Origin: Luteococcus peritonei
GTDB taxonomy: Bacteria; Actinomycetota; Actinomycetes; Propionibacteriales; Propionibacteriaceae
Length of the DNA: 64,000 nt
Direction: 5' to 3'
Assembly: GCF_039526385.1 (NCBI RefSeq)
Contig: NZ_BAAAIX010000016.1
Coordinates: 124,001-188,000, forward strand
Shown here: positions 54,511-63,605 of the stretch, in pieces
How positions within the stretch are numbered: position 1 is the stretch's first letter
Layout: every line of letters starts with the position of its first letter
Translations under genes and position numbers: made by a program
The notes under the pieces: generated by a model
Seen by the model: only the letters and a program-made list of their open reading frames with translations
Told to the model about the DNA's origin: nothing
The model's database searches: none

Positions 54511-55956
54511 TCAGGCCCGACGGATGCGGTGCTCCCGCTCGTCGTGGACCGCGATGGCCATGGCTGCCAGGACACAGACCACGATGCCCGCGAAGGCCCC
54601 GGCGAAGGCCAGGTTCCAGCCCAGCCCGCCGCCGACCATGCCGAACAGGATGCCGGTGATCATGGCATTGCCCAGCGCCGCACCGATCCGCTCCACGGTC
54701 TGCTTGATGCCGCCCGCGGTGCCACCATGACGGGGCGGCACGTCCTCCATGCTCAGCGTCTGGTTCGCCGATCCGATGGCACCCATGCCGAAGCCGTTCA
54801 GGGTCAGGGTGGCCGCCAGCCACCACCACGAGAGCCCGCCCAGGATCACCGCGATGCTGAGCGCGGTGCCCAGCGCCATCAGCCCCAGCATCCAGACCAC
54901 CAGGCGGCGCCCGGCGGTCATCACGTACTTCACCGACCAGACCGCGGAGAAGGCGCTGGCCACGGCATTGGGCAGGCCCATCAGCCCGGCCTGCAGCGCC
55001 GGCACGTGGAGGCCGGACTGCACGTAGACGGCCGCCACGGCGAAGGTGCTGGCCACGCCCAGGAACATCACGCCCGAGACCAGCATCCCGTTGCGGAAGG
55101 AGTGGAAGTCGAACAGCCGCAGGTCGACCATCGGCTCACGGCCACCGTCCAGGTAGCGGCGCTCCCAGCGCACCCACGCCCACAGCAGCACCGGCGCGAC
55201 CGGCAGCAGGGCCCAGGCCCACGCGGCATGCGCCATGAAGGGGTACATCAGGCACAGGATGGCGACGGTCAGCAGCACCATGCCCATCGGGTCCAGGTCC
55301 AGCCGGGCCGAGGGCTGATCCGCCGGGCGGGAGCGGCGGCGTCGCTCGGTCTCGAAGGGGAACCAGGCCAGGCCCAGCACGATGCCCAGCACGCCCAGCG
55401 GCAGGTTGATCAGGAAGGCCCAGCGCCAGCCCCACTCCGGGCCCAGCCAGCCGATGATGGCACCGGTGAGCACCGGCCCCACCGCCACCGAGGCGGAGAT
55501 CACCAGGCCGAACATGGAGAAGGCCCGCGCCCGGCCGCGGCCCTGGAAGTACTGGGTGATCATGCCGGTCACCTGGGGGCTGAACAGACCGGCGCCCAGG
55601 CCCTGCACGATCCGGCCCGCATTCAGCAGCAGCGGGCTGGGGGCCAGCGCGCAGGCGATCGAGGCCAGCACGAACAGCGCCAGCCCCACCAGGAACCAGG
55701 TGCCGCGCCCCATCAGGTCACCCAGCCGGCCGGCCGGGGTCAGCGCGACGCCGAAGCTCAACGCATAGCCCGACAGGATCCACTGCACGTCCCCGGAGCT
55801 GGCCTCCAGGCCCTGCTCGATGGTGGGCAGGGCGACGTTCACCGAGCTGAGCGCCATCAGGGACATCGCCAGCGGCAGCAGCAGCACGAAGAGCACCTTG
55901 AGGCGGTTGAAGGTGCGCTCGGTGCCCTCGACGCGGATCAGGTTGGGCTCGCTCAC
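54511..55956 (-). CDS. DHA2-type MFS multidrug exporter
   Basis: A 481-residue major facilitator protein with fourteen predicted membrane helices, the count of the DHA2 drug:H+ antiporter group. Motif A-like GRLGDLMGRG lies in the loop after helix 2, and motif C is GLVISASVAVGPVLTGAI in helix 5. It starts at GTG 55956 with AGAGG upstream. It lies 53 bp upstream of the GH13 gene on the same strand, but the two need not be linked. The drug or metabolite exported is unknown. Confidence 0.85.
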   Translation of the reverse strand: MSEPNLIRVEGTERTFNRLKVLFVLLLPLAMSLMALSSVNVALPTIEQGLEASSGDVQWILSGYALSFGVALTPAGRLGDLMGRGTWFLVGLALFVLASIACALAPSPLLLNAGRIVQGLGAGLFSPQVTGMITQYFQGRGRARAFSMFGLVISASVAVGPVLTGAIIGWLGPEWGWRWAFLINLPLGVLGIVLGLAWFPFETERRRRSRPADQPSARLDLDPMGMVLLTVAILCLMYPFMAHAAWAWALLPVAPVLLWAWVRWERRYLDGGREPMVDLRLFDFHSFRNGMLVSGVMFLGVASTFAVAAVYVQSGLHVPALQAGLMGLPNAVASAFSAVWSVKYVMTAGRRLVVWMLGLMALGTALSIAVILGGLSWWWLAATLTLNGFGMGAIGSANQTLSMEDVPPRHGGTAGGIKQTVERIGAALGNAMITGILFGMVGGGLGWNLAFAGAFAGIVVCVLAAMAIAVHDEREHRIRRA

Positions 55957-55999
55957 CTGCCTCTTCTATCACGGGGTGAGCAAGCTCTTCCCCCGGTTG

Positions 56000-57226
56000 T
56001 CAGGTGATGCCTCGCGGCGCGTCGGCCGTCCGGGGAGCCTGCAGCGCCTGGTGCAGTTTCAGCGCCGCATGCAGCGCGGTGCTGCGCCAGCCGTCGTCGA
56101 GCACCTCGGGGCCCAGCACCTCGCGGGCCCGCGAGAGCCGGTAGTGCAGGGTCGCGCGGTGCACGAAGAGCTCTTCACTGGTGGCATTGGTGCCGCGGCC
56201 GTGCTCCAGCCAGGCCAGCACGGTGGCCCAGTGGCCGGTGCTCCCGGCCTGCAGCAGGCGCTCCGCGTCGGGGCTGATGGCGGCCACACTGGCGGCGGTC
56301 TGCGGCCAGCCCTGCAGCAGCCGCCAGCCGCCGGCCTGCTGCCAGGTCAGCGCCTCGGAGCCGCGGCCGAGCAGTTCGGCCAACTCGGCCAGGAAGTGGG
56401 CTCGTCGCAGGGCGATCGGCAGTGTTGCCTGGTCCAGTTCCACCGACCCGATGCCCTTGGCCCGCACCCGGGAGAGCATCCGGGCGGCCCGCACGTCGTC
56501 CAGTGCCCGGGCCCGCTCGGCCTCGGTCCGGCTGGCCTCGAGCACGTAGACCTGCCCGTGGTCCCAACCGGGCAGCACCGGACGCAGCCGGCGCATCCGG
56601 CTCAGCTCGAGCTGCAGCCGCCGGGCCGGGGGATCGCTCTCCGCCTCGGGTTCGGCGTCCTCCTCCAGCCGCAGCAGGTGCAGCGCCACCTGGCCGTCAT
56701 GGGGGAGCAGTCCCTCGCGTCGTGCCTCCTCCAACCCGCCTGGGGCTCCGGCCAGCACCGCGGCGGTGCGGCGGGCCAGCTGTGCGGCGCGCTCCTGCAG
56801 GTCCTCGTCGACCCGCTTGGCCAGCCGGGAGAGGTCCCGCACCGCGAGCAGGGTGCGTTCGATCTCCGCCGCGCTGACCGGGGGCTCGTCGATCAGCCAG
56901 AGGTACCCGCACAGCTCGGTGCCGCGGCGCACCGGGAAGCAGACCCGCGGCAGCATGCCGTACTGCGGATTGGCGGGGATGCGCACCGGTGCCGTGGCCT
57001 GCTGGATGCCGAAGCCGAGCAGCCAGGGCAGTGGTTCGGGCGGCGGGGTGCGGTCGATGATCGAGGAGATGCGACGTTGGTCGATCGGCCCGATCTGGGC
57101 GCTGGTGCTCAGCACCTCGAAGGAGGGGTTGTCCACCTCCACCGAGCGTCCCAGTTCCTCGGCGAGCTGGTCCACGACGGACTGCAGGCGGCTCAGGCCT
57201 CCGGCATCCATCTGGCTTTGCGACAT
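56000..57226 (-). CDS. PucR-family transcriptional regulator
   Basis: A 408-residue regulator. The C-terminal HTH (about 355-380, TSEELFVHRATLHYRLSRAREVLG) is the PucR/CdaR type HTH_30 motif; the N-terminal and middle parts are sensory GAF/GGDEF-like folds. It is divergent from an amino-acid permease and TPP enzyme and probably controls them. The ATG at 57226 has no clear ribosome site and lies inside an inverted-repeat cluster, so it may be leaderless; the second in-frame ATG (57211) is the alternative. The effector is unknown; related regulators sense nitrogen or amino-acid metabolites. Confidence 0.85.
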   Translation of the reverse strand: MSQSQMDAGGLSRLQSVVDQLAEELGRSVEVDNPSFEVLSTSAQIGPIDQRRISSIIDRTPPPEPLPWLLGFGIQQATAPVRIPANPQYGMLPRVCFPVRRGTELCGYLWLIDEPPVSAAEIERTLLAVRDLSRLAKRVDEDLQERAAQLARRTAAVLAGAPGGLEEARREGLLPHDGQVALHLLRLEEDAEPEAESDPPARRLQLELSRMRRLRPVLPGWDHGQVYVLEASRTEAERARALDDVRAARMLSRVRAKGIGSVELDQATLPIALRRAHFLAELAELLGRGSEALTWQQAGGWRLLQGWPQTAASVAAISPDAERLLQAGSTGHWATVLAWLEHGRGTNATSEELFVHRATLHYRLSRAREVLGPEVLDDGWRSTALHAALKLHQALQAPRTADAPRGIT

Positions 57227-57273
57227 TTGTCAAAGCTAGCTGCGACAACGGGCTGCTGACAAGGGCGACATTG
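57221..57273. promoter_or_regulatory. GACA/TGTC repeat cluster (candidate PucR operator)
   Basis: TTGTC (57227-57231) and GACAA (57244-57248) form an inverted repeat, with further GACAA and GACAT copies to 57271 (four within 53 bp). It covers the PucR start, fitting autoregulation and control of the divergent operon. Pattern match only. Confidence 0.4.
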
Positions 57274-57297
57274 TGGCCAAGCATGGTCGAGGCGTTG

Positions 57298-57315
57298 CTG
57301 TGACATAGCTCACAG
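57298..57315. promoter_or_regulatory. Perfect GlxR/CRP-type operator upstream of the permease operon
   Basis: CTGTGACATAGCTCACAG is a perfect 6+6 inverted repeat. It matches the actinobacterial GlxR/CRP consensus TGTGA-N2-TA-N2-TCACA at every defined base. It ends 42 bp before the permease ATG and 72 bp from the PucR start, so cAMP-linked carbon control of the operon is plausible. Confidence 0.7.
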
Positions 57316-57357
57316 GCGACGACCGTTCTGCACCACAGTTCTCGACGAGGAGACGCG

Positions 57358-58818
57358 ATGAGCATCGACGAGGTCCAGCACCCCGCGACGGACGGGAGCC
57401 CCGCCCGGCCGGTCCGCGCCAGTCTGCCCCCGGCCCTGCCGCCCAGCGACACCGCCCTGCTGCCCGACGAGGGCCTGGCCCGGGGCCTGAAGGCCCGCCA
57501 CCTGCAGATGATCGCGCTCGGCTCCTCGATCGGTACCGGCCTCTTCCTGGGTTCGGGTGCCTCGATCCAGCTGGCCGGCCCGGCGGTGCTGCTGGCCTTC
57601 CTGCTGGCGGGCACCATCGTCTTCTTCATCATGCGGATGCTGGGCGAGATGGCCGTGGCCCACCCCATCTCCGGCTCCTTCGCGGCCTATGCCCGCGAGT
57701 ACATCGGTCCCGCCGCCGGCTTCGTCGTGGGCTGGAACTGGTGGTTCACCACCATCGTGGTGGGCATGCTGGAGCTGGCCGCGGCAGGCACCTTCATGGA
57801 CTTCTGGTTCCCCGGTCATCCCAAGTGGCTCACCGCCGTGGTCTGCCTGGTGGCCATCACCCTGCTCAACGTGATCCACGTCGGCGCCTTCGGTGAGGTG
57901 GAGTTCTGGATGTCGGCGGTCAAGGTGGTCGCCCTGGTGGCCATGATCGTGCTCGGTCTGTGCCTGGTGATGGGCCTGGGGCCCGAGCCGGCCATCGGCT
58001 TCGGCAACCTGTGGCAGCACGGCGGCTTCGCGCCCACCGGTCTCAAGGGCATCCTGCTCTCGCTGGTGGCGGTCTCGTTCACCTTCGGCGGCATCGTCTC
58101 CATCGGTACCGCCGCCGGCGAGGTGGAGGAGCCCTCGCGCAGCATCCCGCGCGCCATCAACACCGTCCTGGTGCGCATCATCATCTTCTACGTCGGTGGT
58201 GTGGGCATCATGCTGCTGCTGTGGCCCTGGAACCAGCTCGACGCCAACTCCAGCCCCTTCGTGCGCGTCCTGGTGGGCCTGGGCATCGGGGGAGCGGCCA
58301 CCCTGCTCAACATCGTGGTGATCGCCGCTGCCCTGTCGGTCTTCAACACCATGACCTACAGCGGCGCCCGGATGCTGCGCGACCTGGCCCGCGGCGGCCA
58401 GGCGCCGGACTTCTTCGACCACACCAACCGACGCGGTGTGCCGCTGCGCGCCCTGCTGGTGAATGCCGCCCTGATGGGGCTGGTGGTGGCGCTCACCATG
58501 GTCTTCGGCGACAAGCTGCTCTTCGTGCTGATCTCGATCATCGTCTGCGCCGAGCTGATCAGCTGGACCTCCATCGTGGTGGCCCACCTGCGCTTCCGCT
58601 CCCGGCTGCGCCAGAGCGGCGAGGGCTCCGCCTACCGTGCCCCCTTCAGCCCGCTCTCCAACATCATCTGCCTGGTCTACTTCGCGATGCTGCTGGTGCT
58701 GATGCTCTTCCTGCCCGACTACCGCGCCGGCCTGGTGGCCCTGCCCCTGTGGATCCTCGGCCTGCTGGTGATCTGGCTGGGCAAGCGTGCCCGCGACCGC
58801 CGCGCCGCCACCCGCTGA
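57358..58818 (+). CDS. Amino acid permease (APC, AAT group)
   Basis: A 486-residue transporter with twelve hydrophobic segments. The motif IALGSSIGTGLFLGSG in helix 1 (about 46-61) and RMLGEMAVAHPISGSF in the next hairpin are hallmarks of the AAT family (GABA/aromatic/arginine/proline permeases). GAGGAG lies 6 bp before the ATG. It is transcribed with the TPP enzyme 19 bp downstream and likely controlled by the divergent PucR and a GlxR/CRP site. The amino acid transported is not evident; the partner enzyme suggests it is degraded through a 2-oxo acid. Confidence 0.9.
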   Translation: MSIDEVQHPATDGSPARPVRASLPPALPPSDTALLPDEGLARGLKARHLQMIALGSSIGTGLFLGSGASIQLAGPAVLLAFLLAGTIVFFIMRMLGEMAVAHPISGSFAAYAREYIGPAAGFVVGWNWWFTTIVVGMLELAAAGTFMDFWFPGHPKWLTAVVCLVAITLLNVIHVGAFGEVEFWMSAVKVVALVAMIVLGLCLVMGLGPEPAIGFGNLWQHGGFAPTGLKGILLSLVAVSFTFGGIVSIGTAAGEVEEPSRSIPRAINTVLVRIIIFYVGGVGIMLLLWPWNQLDANSSPFVRVLVGLGIGGAATLLNIVVIAAALSVFNTMTYSGARMLRDLARGGQAPDFFDHTNRRGVPLRALLVNAALMGLVVALTMVFGDKLLFVLISIIVCAELISWTSIVVAHLRFRSRLRQSGEGSAYRAPFSPLSNIICLVYFAMLLVLMLFLPDYRAGLVALPLWILGLLVIWLGKRARDRRAATR

Positions 58819-58837
58819 CAACCTTCTGGAGAGACCC

Positions 58838-60487
58838 ATGTCCACCGCTTCTGCCCACGTCGCCCTCACCCTGGCCCAGCACGTCGACGCCGTCTTCGGC
58901 GTGATGGGCAATGGCAATGCCTGGTTCCTCGACGCCCTCGAGCGCGAGACCTCCACCAGGTACACCGCCGTGCGCCACGAGCAGGGCGCCGTGGTGGCGG
59001 CCGACGCCTACTACCGCGCCAGCGGACGCATCGCGGCGGCCACCGCCACCTATGGTGCCGGTTTCACCAACACCCTCACCGGCCTGGCCGAGGCGGTCCA
59101 GGCACAGGTGCCCCTGGTGCTGGTGGTGGGCGACGAGCCCACCAGCGGTCCCCGGCCCTGGGACGTGGACCAGATCGCACTGTCCTCGGGCGTGGGGGCG
59201 CGCACCTACACCGTGGGCCGCACCGACGCGGCTGCCACCACGGTGATCGCGCTGGAGCACGCGCTGACCTACCGGGTGCCCGTGGTGCTGGCCATCCCCT
59301 ACGACGTCGCCACCCTGGAGGTGGGGGAGGTGCCGCAGCTGCCGGGACTCTCGCTGCCCGAGCCGCTGGCACCGCGCGGCGAGTTCGCACTGGGCCTGCT
59401 CGACGAGCTGGCCGAGGCGCTGCGCACCGCGAAGCGACCGCTGCTGCTGGCCGGGCGGGGCGCCTGGCTGGCCGGTGCCTCGCAGGGCCTGGGCCGACTG
59501 GCCGAGCTGACCGGTGCGCTGACCACCAGCAGCGCCCTGGGGCGGGGTGTCTTCCCCGACCAGGCCCACGACCTGGGCGTGGCCGGCGGCTTCGGGGCCG
59601 AGGGTGCGATGGAGCTGGTGCGCCAGGCCGACGTCGCGGTGGTCTTCGGGGCCGGCTTGAACCAGTTCACGATGCGCTTCGGTGAGCTCTTCGCCCCGGG
59701 CACCAGGGTCTTCCAGGTGGACATCGCACCCTCGGCGAGCCATGCCCACGTGGGCGGCTTCGTGCGCGGCGACGCCCGGCTGGTGGCCGAGCAGCTGGTG
59801 CAACGCCTTGAGGGCATGACCTCCTCGGGATGGCGCGAGACCGTCGACGTCGCGGCGGCCCGCCGCTACGAGCCCGGCGACGACCAGGCCGCCGACGGGC
59901 TGCTGGACCCACGCTCCGCAGCCCGCCGGATCGCGGAGCTGCTGCCCGAGCAGCGCGTGGTGGTCTCCGACGGCGGCCACTTCATCGGATGGGCGAACAT
60001 GTACTGGCCGGTGGCCGCCCCGGACCGGATGATGATGGTGGGCACCGCCTTCCAGTCCATCGGCCTGGGCTGGCCGAGCGTCGTGGGGGCCGCGCTGGCC
60101 CGCCCGCAGGACACCGTGGTGCTGACCACCGGCGACGGCGGGGGCCTGATGGCGCTGGCGGACCTGGAGTCCGCCATCCGCAGCTCGGGCGGCCGTGGCA
60201 TGGCGGTGGTCTGGAATGACGCCGCCTACGGTGCCGAGGTGCACGTCTACGGGCGCAAGGGCGTGGTGCGTGAGCCGATGATGATCCCGCAGGTGGACTT
60301 CGCGGCGCTCGGCAGCGCGCTGGGCGCCGAGGGCGTGGTGGTGCGCAGCCTGGCGGACCTGGAGCGGCTCGCGGCATGGCGCGAGGAGCCGGTGCAGCAG
60401 CGTCGCTTCCTGGTGCTGGACCTGCGGGTCTCGGGTGCGATCGCCGCCCCCTACCAGGAGGAGATCTACCGGATCAATTCACGCTGA
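58838..60487 (+). CDS. Thiamine-diphosphate-dependent enzyme (acetolactate synthase-like; possibly a 2-oxo acid decarboxylase)
   Basis: A 549-residue enzyme of the ThDP superfamily with the usual Pyr, middle and PP domains. The activating glutamate E48 sits in RHEQGA. The ThDP-binding motif GDGGG starts near 431 and is followed 27 residues later by WNDAAYG, with ND instead of the typical NN. Members act on pyruvate, phenylpyruvate, indolepyruvate or similar. Given the permease, a role in amino-acid catabolism is likely; the exact substrate is unknown. GGAGAG lies before the ATG. It is the second gene of the operon and is followed by a terminator. Confidence 0.85.
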   Translation: MSTASAHVALTLAQHVDAVFGVMGNGNAWFLDALERETSTRYTAVRHEQGAVVAADAYYRASGRIAAATATYGAGFTNTLTGLAEAVQAQVPLVLVVGDEPTSGPRPWDVDQIALSSGVGARTYTVGRTDAAATTVIALEHALTYRVPVVLAIPYDVATLEVGEVPQLPGLSLPEPLAPRGEFALGLLDELAEALRTAKRPLLLAGRGAWLAGASQGLGRLAELTGALTTSSALGRGVFPDQAHDLGVAGGFGAEGAMELVRQADVAVVFGAGLNQFTMRFGELFAPGTRVFQVDIAPSASHAHVGGFVRGDARLVAEQLVQRLEGMTSSGWRETVDVAAARRYEPGDDQAADGLLDPRSAARRIAELLPEQRVVVSDGGHFIGWANMYWPVAAPDRMMMVGTAFQSIGLGWPSVVGAALARPQDTVVLTTGDGGGLMALADLESAIRSSGGRGMAVVWNDAAYGAEVHVYGRKGVVREPMMIPQVDFAALGSALGAEGVVVRSLADLERLAAWREEPVQQRRFLVLDLRVSGAIAAPYQEEIYRINSR

Positions 60488-60525
60488 CAGGCCCCGCCGC
60501 GCCGTGCGGGCGGCAGGAGAGCGAG

Positions 60526-60553
60526 GGGCCGGTGCGGGCGTGCGCACCGGCCC
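60526..60553 (+). terminator. Terminator after the permease/ThDP operon
   Basis: GGGCCGGTGCG (60526-60536) pairs perfectly with CGCACCGGCCC (60543-60553) around a 6-base loop, 38 bp after the stop. Confidence 0.8.
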
Positions 60554-60862
60554 GTCGTCTCGTCGGATTCCCTGCTGGCACGAGCTTTGAGGTGTTTGCA
60601 CTGGTCAGGTGGCCTTCTGCTGCCTCAAGTGTTCAGCGAGTTGAAGAAGTGAAGATCTGATGAGCTGCTGAATTTGGTGCTTAACCGTTTTATGCCTAGC
60701 ATCATAACCAGTGGAATCCACGAGCCGGGGGGGCTGGAACCAGCGCCTCCCCGGCACTGGCCCGGCCCGACCGTCACGTCGGATGGCCCGCAGGCGCGGG
60801 CAGTCATTTCGGGGGATTTGGCTCCACCTCGCCACAGCCCTCGACCAAGGAATCCCCTCTCC
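60554..60862. other. Upstream region of the secreted protein gene, A/T-rich
   Basis: About 310 bp without a gene. The segment 60620-60715 is unusually A/T-rich for this DNA and contains a TTATG-N8-CATAA inverted repeat near 60690-60710. It probably holds the promoter of the secreted protein, but no -35/-10 pair stands out. AAGG lies 13 bp before the ATG. Confidence 0.4.
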
Positions 60863-62983
60863 ATGACCAGCATCCTGCATGGCTCCGCCATGCCCCTGCG
60901 ACGCGCCCTCGCGCTGACCACCTCCACCCTCGCCGTGGGCGCCCTGCTCGCCCCGCTCACCCCGGCACAGGCGGCCGGCACCAGCACCGGCTTCACCATG
61001 GACGCCCCCCAGCTGACCAGCACCCACCGGGGCCAGCGTCTGGCGCTGCGCGTCACCCCCGCCGGGCGCAGCACCCTGCAGTGCTCCACCGTCAAGCTGC
61101 AGGCCCGCGGCGACGGGGGAGCGTGGACCGACATCGCCACCGACTGGCAGGCCTCCGGCTGCTGGAGCGGCGGCGTGAACCTCGTCACCACCGTCACCAG
61201 CAGCCTCGTCGGGCGCCAGGTGCGTCTGGTCGGCACCCTGAACGACGTGGAGCGGGCCCCGGCCGGCAGCAGCACGCTGGGGCAGAGCACCAGCACGCGC
61301 CAGGTCGACCTGCCCGGCATGGCCGAGTCCCTGCCCTCCGGCTTCACCTGGAGCGCCACCGCCGCCCACCTGCCGGCCGGCTCCGGCCAGCGCCTCGCGC
61401 TGCGTGTCACCCCCGTCGCCGGCGCGACCCTGGACTGCACCGGGCTGGTGCTGCAGCGAGGCACCGCACAGGGCAGCTGGGTGGACGTGGACATCAACTG
61501 GCAGGCCTCCGGCTGCTGGAAGGGCGGCGCGGAGGTGGTGGCCACCACCTCGGCCCAGATGGCCGGCCAGCCGCTGCGGCTCACCGGCCGCGCCAACCGC
61601 ACCGGCAGCGAGGCCCCCCGCCTGGCCGCCACCCTGGACCTTCCAGGTGCCGGCCGGGAGGTGGTCGTCGCGCTCTCCGCTTCCACCAGCACCCCCGCGC
61701 CCACTGAGCCGCCGGCCACCACGGCGCCCAGCGCCCAGCCCACGCCGGAGGTTCCCGCCCCCGGCGGGCCGGGAACCGGCCAGCCCGCGCCCGGCGGCCA
61801 GGTGACCAGCCTGTCCCTGCCGCGCATCCCCTGGGAGGGCGGTGCGGGCTACTACGCGAAGTTCCCCGATGCGGTGCGCGGCGGCTGGAACGACCCCAAG
61901 CACTTCCCGATCAGCGTCTGGTGGGGCGGTGGCAGCACCGACGCCGAGCTGCAGGCCGACAAGAAGATGGGCATCAACACCTACATCGTCACCAACGACC
62001 AGATGGACGCGAAGCTGTTCAGCCGCAACAAGATGAGCTACATCGGTCACGGCACCCGCACCATGGACCGCGACGACCCGGCCTGGGTGGGTGACTACCT
62101 GGACGACGAGGTGGACGGCCGCTTCAGCGCCACCGAGGGACTGGCCCTGATGCGCAAGCTCACCAGCAAGCTGCCCGACCACGACAAGATCCGCTATGCC
62201 AACTACACCGGCATGGTGATCTCCTGGCACGGCGGCAACCGCGCCTGGGATGCGGCGGCCAGGAGCTATGCCAACGACTTCACCGACACCACTAGCCTGG
62301 ACACCTACTGGTTCTCCAGCAACCAGTGCGACTGGGCCAATCCCAACGGCCACGCCTATGCCACGCCCTTCTCCAAGGCGAGCTGCCGCACCGGGCAGAA
62401 CTACGGCCGCAGCGTGAAGTCCCTGCGCTGGCGCGATGCCCAGGACGGCAAGCTCACCCCGGTGTGGAACTTCATCGAGAACGTCGACGTGACCGTGGAC
62501 GGCACCAGCCACTATGCGCTCAAGCCGGCCGACGTGAAGGCGGCGGCGATGAGCTCGATCATCAACGAGGCTCGCGGCCTGGTCTGGTTCAACCAGTCCT
62601 TCGGCGGCAAGTGCTCCACCGGCAACGCCCTGCGCGCGGGGCAGCAGGCCGGCTACGCCTGCCGTGACACCGTGCAGGCGATGAGCGAGGTCAACACCCT
62701 GATCCAGTCCCTGGCCCCGGTGCTCAACACCCAGAGCTACGAGTGGGACTTCGGCAAGGACCTGGAGACCATGCTCAAGGTGCACGACGGCTCTGCCTAC
62801 GTCTTCGCCATGAGCACCGACGACGCCGCGGCCGGACGTCGCAGCTTCACCCTGCACGCCGAGCTGAAGGGCCGCACGATCGAGGTGGTGGGCGAGCAGC
62901 GCACCATCACCCCGCAGGCCGACGGCAGCTTCGTGGACAGCTTCGTGAGCATCAACGACTACCACGTCTACAAGATCGGCTGA
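60863..62983 (+). CDS. Large secreted protein with duplicated N-terminal domain and unrecognised C-terminal catalytic-like domain
   Basis: 706 residues. The signal peptide is about 1-37 (AQA before A38). Two related domains (about 42-150 and 155-255) each contain GQRLALRVTP and a D/NWQASGCW motif with paired cysteines. A Pro/Thr/Ala linker (about 272-312) leads to a C-terminal domain of about 390 residues rich in aromatic residues (ISVWWGGGSTDAEL, GDYLDDEVDGRF, YANYTGMVISWHGG). The C-terminal part has the look of a TIM-barrel glycoside hydrolase, with acidic clusters at DYLDDE as possible catalytic residues, but I do not recognise the family. The start at 60863 has weak AAGG spacing; M10 is an alternative. 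It is exported, perhaps acting on surface sugars. Confidence 0.7.
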   Translation: MTSILHGSAMPLRRALALTTSTLAVGALLAPLTPAQAAGTSTGFTMDAPQLTSTHRGQRLALRVTPAGRSTLQCSTVKLQARGDGGAWTDIATDWQASGCWSGGVNLVTTVTSSLVGRQVRLVGTLNDVERAPAGSSTLGQSTSTRQVDLPGMAESLPSGFTWSATAAHLPAGSGQRLALRVTPVAGATLDCTGLVLQRGTAQGSWVDVDINWQASGCWKGGAEVVATTSAQMAGQPLRLTGRANRTGSEAPRLAATLDLPGAGREVVVALSASTSTPAPTEPPATTAPSAQPTPEVPAPGGPGTGQPAPGGQVTSLSLPRIPWEGGAGYYAKFPDAVRGGWNDPKHFPISVWWGGGSTDAELQADKKMGINTYIVTNDQMDAKLFSRNKMSYIGHGTRTMDRDDPAWVGDYLDDEVDGRFSATEGLALMRKLTSKLPDHDKIRYANYTGMVISWHGGNRAWDAAARSYANDFTDTTSLDTYWFSSNQCDWANPNGHAYATPFSKASCRTGQNYGRSVKSLRWRDAQDGKLTPVWNFIENVDVTVDGTSHYALKPADVKAAAMSSIINEARGLVWFNQSFGGKCSTGNALRAGQQAGYACRDTVQAMSEVNTLIQSLAPVLNTQSYEWDFGKDLETMLKVHDGSAYVFAMSTDDAAAGRRSFTLHAELKGRTIEVVGEQRTITPQADGSFVDSFVSINDYHVYKIG

Positions 62984-62997
62984 CCCGCTCCGCAGGG

Positions 62998-63030
62998 ACG
63001 TCCCCGCACCCCTCACGGGTGCGGGGACGT
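62998..63030. terminator. Strong hairpin terminator after the secreted protein
   Basis: ACGTCCCCGCACCC (62998-63011) pairs perfectly with GGGTGCGGGGACGT (63017-63030), loop CTCAC, 15 bp after the stop. Confidence 0.85.
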
Positions 63031-63073
63031 CGTGCGTCCAGCGGCCCGCCCCGGCTGTGGTGGAATACCGCCC

Positions 63074-63604
63074 ATGGCACACGACGAGGAACTGGCCCAG
63101 GCCGTCACGCAGGCACTCACCCCCGCCCGGCTCCACCAGGGGGTGCTGACCCTCACCGTGGCGCTGCCCACCGGACAGGCCGACCTGTGGCGCTGGATCA
63201 CCGAGCCCGAGCTGCTGCAGCAGTGGTCCCCGGTGGTGCCCGACCGGCCCCTGACCAGCCGCGGCCCCGCCACCAGCAGCGAGCAGCCCGGGGCAGAGGC
63301 GGTCGATGCGGAGGTCGGCGACGTGCGCGCGCCGTGGGCCCTGGAGCACCGCTGGGGCCCCGAGGTCCTCACCTGGCAGCTGGCGCCCTCGGGCGAGGGC
63401 ACGCAGCTCAACCTGGTGCACGAGCTGCGCGATGCGCAGCTGGCGGCCGACATGGCGGGAGGATGGCACGTCTGCCTGGTGGTGCTGGAGCGACGGCTGC
63501 GAGGCCTGGAGACCGGCCGCTGCGTCGGCCAGGACGCCCAGGAGCACGGCTGGAGTGTGGTGAAGGAGCGCTACCGCCAGCTCTTCGAGGGCGACAAGGC
63601 CTGA
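63074..63604 (+). CDS. SRPBCC-family (AHSA1-like) protein
   Basis: A 176-residue START-fold protein. The family pattern is visible as LWRWITEPELLQQWSP in the first helix-loop, then LEHRWGPEVLTWQLAPSGEGTQLNLVHEL forming the sheet strands, and a closing helix. Such proteins bind hydrophobic ligands or act in stress tolerance; the specific role is unknown. The ATG at 63074 starts the fold. It is convergent with the TetR gene, with only 1 bp between stops. Confidence 0.8.
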   Translation: MAHDEELAQAVTQALTPARLHQGVLTLTVALPTGQADLWRWITEPELLQQWSPVVPDRPLTSRGPATSSEQPGAEAVDAEVGDVRAPWALEHRWGPEVLTWQLAPSGEGTQLNLVHELRDAQLAADMAGGWHVCLVVLERRLRGLETGRCVGQDAQEHGWSVVKERYRQLFEGDKA

Positions 63605-63605
63605 C

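Noticed and set aside
60605..63547. 980-codon minus-strand frame opposite the secreted protein
   Set aside because: It is antisense to genes with clear motifs and signal peptide; it has no family motif and no ribosome site.
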